Shown here: piece by piece, positions 25,926-31,306 of the stretch
Layout: each line of letters starts with the position of its first letter
How positions within the stretch are numbered: position 1 is the stretch's first letter
Assembly (NCBI GenBank): GCA_943912755.1
Contig: CALTWF010000071.1
Location: 1 to 31,306, forward strand
Origin: an uncultured Pseudomonas sp.
GTDB lineage: Bacteria > Pseudomonadota > Gammaproteobacteria > Pseudomonadales > Pseudomonadaceae
Direction: 5' to 3'
Length of the DNA stretch: 31,306 nt
Position numbers and translations under genes: made by a program
The notes under the pieces: model-generated
Database searches by the model: none
The model's input: only the letters and a program-made list of their open reading frames with translations
Told to the model about the DNA's origin: nothing

Positions 25926-27294
25926 TACCCGTATCGAGCGTGACAGCATGGGTGAACTGCAGGTGCCGGCCGAGGCCCTGTACGGCGCCCAGACCCAGCG
26001 CGCGGTCAACAACTTCCCGGTCAGCCAGCAACCCATGCCGAAGCAGTTCGTCCGTGCCTTGCTGCTGGCCAAGGCTGCTGCGGCCAAGGCCAACGTGCAG
26101 CTGGAGCAGGTAACCCCGGCCCAGGGCGAGGCTATCGTCGCGGCGGTGGAGCAACTGCTGGCCGGTGACTTCATGCAGCACTTCCCGGTGGACGTGTTCC
26201 AGACCGGTTCCGGCACCAGCTCGAACATGAACGCCAACGAGGTGATCGCGACCCTCGCCAGCCGTGTCGCCAATGACAAGGTCAACGCCAACGATCACGT
26301 CAACTGCGGCCAGAGCAGCAACGACATCATCCCCACCACCATTCACGTCAGTGCCGCATTGGCCCTTCACGAGCAGTTGCTGCCGGCGCTGACTCACTTG
26401 GTCAAGGTGATCGAGGCCAAGGCCGAGCAAGTGCATCCGTTCGTCAAGACCGGCCGTACCCACCTGATGGATGCCATGCCGGTACGCATGAGCCAGGTGC
26501 TCGGTGGTTGGGCGCAGCAGATCAAGGCCAGCATCGGCCATCTGCAAAATACCCTGCCGGCCCTGCAGGCATTGGCCCAGGGCGGTACTGCGGTCGGCAC
26601 CGGGATCAATGCCCATCCGCAGTTTTCCGCGCTGTTCGCCAAACAACTGAGCGGCCTGACCCAGGTCGACTTCGTGCCTGGCGAGAACCTGTTCGCCCTG
26701 ATCGGCTCCCAGGACACTGCAGTGGCGGTATCCGGCCAGCTCAAGGCCACGGCGGTTGCGCTGATGAAGATCGCCAACGACCTGCGCTGGATGAACTCCG
26801 GCCCGCTGGCGGGCCTTGGCGAGATTGAGTTGGAGGGGCTGCAGCCGGGCTCCTCGATCATGCCAGGCAAGGTCAACCCGGTGATTCCGGAAGCCACTGC
26901 GATGGTCGCCGCCCAGGTGATCGGCAATGACGCCACCATCGCCGTCGCCGGCCAATCGGGCAATTTCGAGCTGAACGTGATGTTGCCGGTCATCGCCCGC
27001 AACCTGCTGGAAAGCATCGAGCTGATGGCCAACGTCAGCCGCCTGCTGGCCGACAAGGCCATCGCCAGCTTCAAGGTCAACGAGCCGAAGCTCAAGGAGG
27101 CCCTGGCGCGCAACCCGATCCTGGTCACTGCGCTGAATCCGATCATCGGTTACCAGAAGGCCGCGGAAATCGCCAAGACCGCCTACAAGCAGGGCCGTCC
27201 GATCATCGACGTGGCCCTGGAACACACCGAGCTGTCGCGTACCCAGCTGGAAGTCCTGCTGGATCCGGAGAAGCTCACCGCCGGCGGTATCTGA
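25918..27294 (+). CDS. fumC: Class II fumarate hydratase (iron-independent)
   Basis: Fumarase C of the citrate cycle, 458 residues, catalysing fumarate to malate without an iron-sulphur cluster. Signatures: TGSGTSSNMNANEV (about 96-108), KTGRTHLMDAMP with catalytic His182, and GSSIMPGKVNPV (from 311) with the active-site serine. Being under a Fur box fits the known switch from iron-sulphur fumarases to FumC when iron is scarce. ATG 25918 is chosen because AAGGA (25906-25910) lies 7 nt upstream and the product starts MSNTRIERDS. ATG 25915 and TTG 25912 are too close to it. The start lies inside the end of fagA. Confidence 0.96.
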   Translation: MSNTRIERDSMGELQVPAEALYGAQTQRAVNNFPVSQQPMPKQFVRALLLAKAAAAKANVQLEQVTPAQGEAIVAAVEQLLAGDFMQHFPVDVFQTGSGTSSNMNANEVIATLASRVANDKVNANDHVNCGQSSNDIIPTTIHVSAALALHEQLLPALTHLVKVIEAKAEQVHPFVKTGRTHLMDAMPVRMSQVLGGWAQQIKASIGHLQNTLPALQALAQGGTAVGTGINAHPQFSALFAKQLSGLTQVDFVPGENLFALIGSQDTAVAVSGQLKATAVALMKIANDLRWMNSGPLAGLGEIELEGLQPGSSIMPGKVNPVIPEATAMVAAQVIGNDATIAVAGQSGNFELNVMLPVIARNLLESIELMANVSRLLADKAIASFKVNEPKLKEALARNPILVTALNPIIGYQKAAEIAKTAYKQGRPIIDVALEHTELSRTQLEVLLDPEKLTAGGI

Positions 27295-27321
27295 TACCGC
27301 CCACCGCTTTGGAGGTTCGCC

Positions 27322-27783
27322 ATGCAGCACTGGAAACGTACCACCGAGATTGCCAACCGCCTGTTCAACCAGGGGGATCTGGTCGATGCCCGCGAGCTGT
27401 ACCTGCAGGCCCTGGCCTTGGCCCAGGTGCTTTTCGAGCGCTGGCATGACGCCAACGAAGCGGTGGCCGCCTGTGTGATTTCCCATCACAACCTGGCGGA
27501 CCTTCACCTGCGCCTGAAGCAGCCGCAGGAAAGCGCCGAGTACCTCTGCGCGATCCATCAGCGGCTGCTGACTGCCAGCCAGGACCCACGCTTGCCGGAG
27601 CCACTGCGCGAGGCGGCGTTGCGCCAGAGCGGCAAGACCTACACCGAACTCTTGAGCTTCATCAGTGAGTACGGCCAGTACCCGCGTACCGAACGCCTGC
27701 TGTACCGACAGGAACAGCAGGCCGGTGTGCTGGCTGGCCAGGACCCCGTGATCCCCCAAGCCTTCCAACAAGGAATTCACTAA
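27322..27783 (+). CDS. OrfX, TPR-like protein of unknown function
   Basis: A 153-residue soluble protein equivalent to orfX of the P. aeruginosa fagA-fumC-orfX-sodA operon. The sequence looks like helical hairpins of tetratricopeptide type: ANRLFNQGDLVDARELYLQA (about 11-30) and SHHNLADLHLRLKQPQESAE (about 54-73), with further helices after. It has no catalytic motif, signal peptide or membrane helix, so it could be an adaptor, but no partner is known to me. GGAGG precedes the ATG by 6 nt. Its TAA overlaps the sodA ATG (TAATG). Confidence 0.85.
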   Translation: MQHWKRTTEIANRLFNQGDLVDARELYLQALALAQVLFERWHDANEAVAACVISHHNLADLHLRLKQPQESAEYLCAIHQRLLTASQDPRLPEPLREAALRQSGKTYTELLSFISEYGQYPRTERLLYRQEQQAGVLAGQDPVIPQAFQQGIH

Positions 27784-28394
27784 TGCCACATACCTTGCCT
27801 GCATTGCCTTACGCCTACGATGCGCTCGAGCCGCACATCGATACCCAGACCATGCAGATCCACCACACCAAGCACCATCAGACCTACATCAACAACCTCA
27901 ACGCTGCCGTCGATGGCACCGAGTGGGCCGAGTGGCCGGTGGAGAAGCTGGTCGCAGCGGTCAAGCAACTGCCGCAGAGCCTCCAGGCTGCGGTGATCAA
28001 CCAGGGTGGTGGTCACGCCAACCACACCCTGTTCTGGACTGTCATGTCGCCAACCGGCGGCGGTATACCGCAAGGCTCGGTGGCCAAGGCCATTGATGAG
28101 CAACTGGGTGGCTTCGATGCTTTCAAGGAGGCCTTCACCAAGGCCGCGCTGACCCGCTTCGGCAGCGGCTGGGCCTGGCTGAGCGTGACTCCGGAGAAGA
28201 AACTGATCGTGGAGAGCAGCGGTAACCAGGACAGCCCGCTGATGAACGGCAACACGCCGATCCTTGGCCTGGACGTCTGGGAGCACGCCTACTACCTGCT
28301 GTACCAGAACCGCCGTCCTGAATACATCAACGCCTTCTACAACGTGGTCGATTGGGCCGAAGTCGAGCGGCGCTACCTTGCCGCCGTGGCGTGA
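27783..28394 (+). CDS. sodA: Manganese superoxide dismutase
   Basis: Cytosolic Mn-SOD, 203 residues, converting superoxide to peroxide and oxygen. Metal ligands are His27 (MQIHHTKHH), His81 (GGHANHTLFW), Asp164 and His168 (LDVWEHAYYL). The GGGHANH segment and Gln149 in GNQDSP indicate the Mn type rather than the Fe type, where the active-site Gln sits on the earlier helix. The ATG overlaps the orfX stop, with AAGGA 9 nt upstream. Its place behind a Fur box explains how the cell replaces Fe-SOD when iron is short. The downstream ZIP gene overlaps its stop. Confidence 0.96.
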   Translation: MPHTLPALPYAYDALEPHIDTQTMQIHHTKHHQTYINNLNAAVDGTEWAEWPVEKLVAAVKQLPQSLQAAVINQGGGHANHTLFWTVMSPTGGGIPQGSVAKAIDEQLGGFDAFKEAFTKAALTRFGSGWAWLSVTPEKKLIVESSGNQDSPLMNGNTPILGLDVWEHAYYLLYQNRRPEYINAFYNVVDWAEVERRYLAAVA

Positions 28395-29299
28395 GTGACA
28401 AGCGAATGCGCTCGGATGTCTTGTCCGTAAGCAGCGTGCGCTTGTTTCGCCTGGCGCTGGGCACCCTCCTGCTGTTGGTGGGGACTGCCTTGCTGGTGGC
28501 TCAAGGGATCGCCTGGCTCGACCTCGAACCGCGGATGATGCGGGCGCTGGAGGGTGGCGCGTTATGTGCCCTGGGTACTGCACTCGGGGCCGTACCGGTC
28601 CTGGTGATCCGTAGCATGCCGGTTGCGCTGGCCGACACGCTGCTGGGGTTTGGTGCCGGAGTGATGCTGGCGGCGACTGCCTTCTCCCTGATCATCCCGG
28701 GGCTGGATGCCGCCCAGGCGGTCGGCTTCGGTAAATGGGGTGCCGGTGGCCTGATCAGCTTCGGTCTGTTGTTCGGTGCGCTGTGCCTGTATCTGGTGGA
28801 TCGCCAGGTATCCGCGGCTTCGCCAGAAGCTCTGGTGGCGTCCGGAACCCAGCCGGTGATACCGGCGCGGATCTGGATCTTCGTGATAGCCATCATTGCC
28901 CACAACATTCCGGAAGGTATGGCGATCGGTGTTTCTGCCGGTGGTGGCATGTCCGATGCGGACAGCCTGGCCATGGGCATCGCCTTGCAGGATGTACCGG
29001 AAGGGCTGGTAATCGCACTGGTGCTGGCAGGGGCGGGGATGGCGCGCTTCAAGGCGTTTCTGATCGGCGCGGCGTCTGGCCTGGTGGAGCCTGCGGCGGC
29101 AATCCTGTGTGCCTGGCTGGTCAATGTGGCAGAGCTGCTGTTGCCTCTGGGCCTGGCTTTCGCGGCTGGGGCCATGCTGTTGGTGGTGACCCAGGAGATC
29201 ATTCCGGAGTCGCGCGCCAACGGGCATCACCGGTTGGCTAGCCTTGGCCTGTGCGTGGGTTTCTGCTTGATGATGGTGATGGATACCGCGCTGTCTTGA
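28391..29299 (+). CDS. ZIP-family metal importer
   Basis: Inner-membrane divalent metal transporter of the ZIP (GufA-like) family, 302 residues and about eight helices. The two metal-site helices carry HNIPEGMAIG and QDVPEGLVIA. GFGAGVMLAATAFSLIIPGL is the first conserved family helix. GTG 28391 overlaps the sodA TGA (GTGA), suggesting translational coupling; ATG 28406 would shorten it by five residues, and neither has a strong ribosome site. There is no promoter gap after sodA and a strong terminator follows, so it belongs to the Fur operon. ZIP proteins import Zn2+, Fe2+ or Mn2+; supply of Mn2+ for SodA is an attractive inference, not shown. Confidence 0.88.
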   Translation: MSDKRMRSDVLSVSSVRLFRLALGTLLLLVGTALLVAQGIAWLDLEPRMMRALEGGALCALGTALGAVPVLVIRSMPVALADTLLGFGAGVMLAATAFSLIIPGLDAAQAVGFGKWGAGGLISFGLLFGALCLYLVDRQVSAASPEALVASGTQPVIPARIWIFVIAIIAHNIPEGMAIGVSAGGGMSDADSLAMGIALQDVPEGLVIALVLAGAGMARFKAFLIGAASGLVEPAAAILCAWLVNVAELLLPLGLAFAAGAMLLVVTQEIIPESRANGHHRLASLGLCVGFCLMMVMDTALS

Positions 29300-29317
29300 G
29301 TATTCGGTGTGGTACGA

Positions 29318-29343
29318 AAAAGCCCGCCAATTGGCGGGCTTTT
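29318..29343. terminator. Bidirectional terminator between the ZIP gene and ptsO
   Basis: AAAAGCCCGCCAA (29318-29330) and TTGGCGGGCTTTT (29331-29343) form a perfect palindrome: a GCCCGCC/GGCGGGC stem with an A-run before and a T-run after. It sits between two converging genes and should stop transcription in both directions. Confidence 0.88.
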
Positions 29344-29356
29344 CATTGCCGGACAT

Positions 29357-29629
29357 TCACTCGCCTTCGTCGAAGCGGTTGTTGATCAATTCGACCAGTG
29401 CCTGCAGGGCGTCATTGTCCTGCTCGCCTTCTGCGGACAGGTGAACGGTAGTGCCTTTGCCCGCTGCGAGCATCATGACTGCCATGATGCTTTTGCCATC
29501 GACCAGCTTGTCCGGTGCGCGACCAACCTTGACCGCGCAGGGAAACTTGCCCGCCACGCCGACGAACTTGGCGGCTGCACGGGCATGCAGCCCCAGCTTG
29601 TTGATGATCTCGATTTCAATGGCGGGCAT
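29357..29629 (-). CDS. ptsO: HPr-like phosphocarrier NPr of the nitrogen PTS
   Basis: Phosphocarrier of PTS-Ntr, 90 residues. It passes phosphate from EI-Ntr (PtsP) to EIIA-Ntr. The active histidine is His15 in NKLGLHARAAAKFV, and the second conserved region is DGKSIMAVMMLAA with Ser47. I chose ATG 29629 because the HPr fold starts at PAIEIEI; the frame is open further upstream but there it overlaps rapZ. It begins 20 nt after the rapZ stop and is the last gene of hpf-ptsN-rapZ-ptsO, ending at the bidirectional terminator. Confidence 0.94.
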   Translation of the reverse strand: MPAIEIEIINKLGLHARAAAKFVGVAGKFPCAVKVGRAPDKLVDGKSIMAVMMLAAGKGTTVHLSAEGEQDNDALQALVELINNRFDEGE

Positions 29630-29649
29630 CGCGGGTGGGATCCTGTGGA

Positions 29650-30504
29650 CTAGAGGTCGCGGTGGCGAACCTGGACGTTCTTCAATATGGGTTGCAGCAA
29701 CTGGCCCAGGCGTTCGGTCAGGTAGACCGAACGATGGTGGCCGCCGGTGCAGCCGATGGCAACGGTGACGTAAGCGCGGTTGCTGGCGGCGAAGCGTGGC
29801 AACCATTTCAGCAGGTAGGACGATATGTCCTGGAACATCTCTTCCACATCGGGTTGCGCGGCGAGGTAATCGATCACCGGCTGGTCGCGGCCGGAATGCT
29901 CGCGCAGTTCGGGTTTCCAGTAGGGATTGGGCAGGCAGCGAACATCGAATACCACATCGGCATCCACTGGCATGCCGCGTTTGAAACCGAACGACTCGAC
30001 GAGGAAGGCCGTACCGGGTTCGGGCTGATTGAGCAGGCGCAGTTTGATCGAGTCACGCAACTGATAGAGATTCAGGTTGGTGGTATCGATCTTCAGGTCT
30101 GCCAGGTCGGCGATCGGGCCGAGCAGTTCGCTTTCGACCCGGATCGCTTCGGCGAGCGAGCGGTCGGGGTTGGTCAGCGGGTGGCGTCGGCGGGTTTCGG
30201 AGAAGCGCTTGAGCAGGGTTTCTTCGTCGGCGTCCAGGTAGAGCACATCGCACTGGATATGCCGGGCCCGTGCTTCTTCGAGCAGTTCAGGGAAGCGCGT
30301 AAGGTGGCTCGGCAGGTTACGGGCATCAATCGACACCGCGACACGGGGCTGCAGCAGTTCGGTATTGATCAGTGCGCTCTCCGCCAACTGCGGAAGCAGG
30401 CCGGCGGGGAGGTTGTCGATACAGTAGAAGCCATTGTCTTCCAGGACATCGAGGGCGGTGCTTTTGCCGGATCCGGAACGGCCGCTGACGATGATCAGGC
30501 GCAT
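29650..30504 (-). CDS. rapZ: RNase adapter protein RapZ
   Basis: RapZ/YvcJ family nucleotide- and RNA-binding protein, 284 residues. The N-terminal kinase-like domain has Walker A GRSGSGKS (8-15). The C-terminal domain carries VVFDVRCLPNPYWKPELR and GCTGGHHRSVYLTERL. In E. coli RapZ hands the sRNA GlmZ to RNase E and so controls glucosamine-6-phosphate synthesis; whether that RNA target exists in Pseudomonas is not clear. The start is 2 nt after the ptsN stop, so the two are closely coupled. Confidence 0.94.
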   Translation of the reverse strand: MRLIIVSGRSGSGKSTALDVLEDNGFYCIDNLPAGLLPQLAESALINTELLQPRVAVSIDARNLPSHLTRFPELLEEARARHIQCDVLYLDADEETLLKRFSETRRRHPLTNPDRSLAEAIRVESELLGPIADLADLKIDTTNLNLYQLRDSIKLRLLNQPEPGTAFLVESFGFKRGMPVDADVVFDVRCLPNPYWKPELREHSGRDQPVIDYLAAQPDVEEMFQDISSYLLKWLPRFAASNRAYVTVAIGCTGGHHRSVYLTERLGQLLQPILKNVQVRHRDL

Positions 30505-30506
30505 GC

Positions 30507-30971
30507 TCAGGTCTCGTTCTGCGCGTCCAGGACAACCTGGTACAGGGCGGTGCTGCTGTCGGCAGCGCGCAGCCTGTCGCGAACATCCTTGCGATCGAGC
30601 ATGCTGGCGATTTGGCGGAGCAGCTCAAGGTGCGCATCAGTGGCAGCTTCCGGGACCAACAGGACGAACAGCAGGTCTACCGGGGCGCCGTCGATGGCGT
30701 CGAAATCGATGGGGGCATCCAGATGCAGCAGAGCACTGACCGGGCTTGCGCAGCCCTTGAGACGGCAGTGAGGAATGGCGATGCCGTTGCCGAAGCCAGT
30801 CGAGCCGAGCTTTTCCCGGGCAACCAGGCTTTCGAACACTTGCTGGGTTTCCAGTTCGGGAACTTCCTTCCCGATCAGGTTGGCGATCTGTTCAAGTACG
30901 CGCTTTTTACTGCCGCCCGGCACGTTCACCAGGGAACGGCCGGGGGTCAGGATGGATTCAAGTCGGATCAT
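30507..30971 (-). CDS. ptsN: Nitrogen-PTS EIIA component (EIIA-Ntr)
   Basis: EIIA-Ntr, 154 residues, the output protein of PTS-Ntr, which affects potassium transport, carbon storage and sigma-54-linked regulation depending on its phosphorylation. Phospho-acceptor His68 lies in GNGIAIPHCRL. Other family parts are MIRLESILTPGRSL and PVDLLFVLLVPE. The ATG at 30971 lies 12 nt after the hpf stop and shows no ribosome site (the leader reads C-rich), so translation may depend on ribosomes finishing hpf. Confidence 0.95.
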   Translation of the reverse strand: MIRLESILTPGRSLVNVPGGSKKRVLEQIANLIGKEVPELETQQVFESLVAREKLGSTGFGNGIAIPHCRLKGCASPVSALLHLDAPIDFDAIDGAPVDLLFVLLVPEAATDAHLELLRQIASMLDRKDVRDRLRAADSSTALYQVVLDAQNET

Positions 30972-30983
30972 GGATGAGGGGGA

Positions 30984-31292
30984 TCAGCGGGCCGCTGCAC
31001 CTTGCAGCAGGCTTTGCTGTTTTTCCTTGTGTTTTTTCAGTTGGCGGTCGAGCTTGTCGGTCAAGGAGTCGATGGCGGCATACATGTCGGCGTCCTCGGC
31101 GTTCGCGACTACTTCACCACCGGGGATCTGCAAGGTCGCCTCCACTTTCTGCTGGAGTTTCTCGACCTTCATGATGACCTGGACGTTGGTGATCTTGTCG
31201 AAATGACCCTCCAGACGCTTGAGCTTCAGCTCGACGTATTCACGAAGCGGTGGAGTGACTTCTACATGTTGTCCACTGATGTTGACTTGCAT
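30984..31292 (-). CDS. hpf: Ribosome hibernation-promoting factor HPF (short form)
   Basis: Short-type HPF (sigma-54 modulation protein family), 102 residues, which binds the 30S subunit in stationary phase and promotes 100S dimers or protects ribosomes. Features: MQVNISGQHVEVTPPLREYV, the basic helix KLKRLEGHFDKI and NAEDADMYAAIDSLTDKLDR. There is no long C-terminal dimerisation domain. AAAGGAG stands 7 nt before the ATG. It leads ptsN-rapZ-ptsO and normally follows rpoN, which would lie just beyond the right edge. Confidence 0.95.
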   Translation of the reverse strand: MQVNISGQHVEVTPPLREYVELKLKRLEGHFDKITNVQVIMKVEKLQQKVEATLQIPGGEVVANAEDADMYAAIDSLTDKLDRQLKKHKEKQQSLLQGAAAR

Positions 31293-31306
31293 ACTGCTTC
31301 TCCTTT

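Noticed and set aside
25492..27804. A 770-codon open frame on the minus strand opposite fagA-fumC-orfX
   Set aside because: It has no recognisable domain and lies opposite three genes with strong family evidence. Long antisense frames are expected in GC-rich Pseudomonas DNA.

Overview
The window is an ordinary stretch of Pseudomonas core chromosome. It is GC-rich and tightly packed, with no tRNA, rRNA, transposase, phage gene or CRISPR array visible. Three things point to the P. fluorescens/putida side of the genus: protein families and gene order (roxSR, gatCAB divergent from mreBCD-maf-rng-yhdP, tldD/darP/pmbA, fagA-fumC-orfX-sodA, hpf-ptsN-rapZ-ptsO), and two REP-type palindromes with the CTGTGGGA core common in that group. 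The assignment rests on recalled families and synteny, not on a search.

Layout. 1-2.3 kb (minus): a dipeptide-type ABC substrate-binding protein cut by the window edge, a REP palindrome, and a SIMPL-domain periplasmic protein. 2.5-4.4 kb (plus): the redox two-component pair RoxS/RoxR. 4.5-6.9 kb (plus): an AEC-family carrier and an AroP-like aromatic amino acid permease. 6.9-8.75 kb (minus): a probable three-gene operon of an RlpA-like lipoprotein, a Ca2+/Na+ antiporter and a carboxymuconolactone decarboxylase-like protein. 8.77-12.1 kb (minus): a second REP palindrome and gatCAB, the tRNA-dependent amidotransferase. 12.3-23.4 kb (plus): a long co-directional run of mreB, mreC, mreD, maf, rng, yhdP, a nitrilase-family amidase and tldD. 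23.4-25.4 kb: darP (minus) lying between tldD and pmbA (plus). 25.5-29.3 kb (plus): the iron-starvation operon fagA-fumC-orfX-sodA plus a ZIP transporter, with a near-consensus Fur box over the promoter and a strong terminator after the last gene. 29.36-31.29 kb (minus): hpf-ptsN-rapZ-ptsO, the nitrogen-PTS cluster that normally follows rpoN.

How the genes work together. mreBCD, maf, rng and yhdP are envelope, shape and RNA-maturation genes often found together in gammaproteobacteria. TldD and PmbA form one heterodimeric protease. The Fur-box operon reads as an iron-sparing module: iron-free fumarase, Mn-SOD, two poorly characterised proteins (FagA and OrfX) and a ZIP carrier that may bring in Mn2+ for SodA.

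I see no wholly new system. The points most worth checking are two genes whose best start codon is ATT (the Ca2+/Na+ antiporter and mreC), the unexplained FagA and OrfX proteins with the ZIP carrier in the Fur operon, and several inverted repeats in the control regions.
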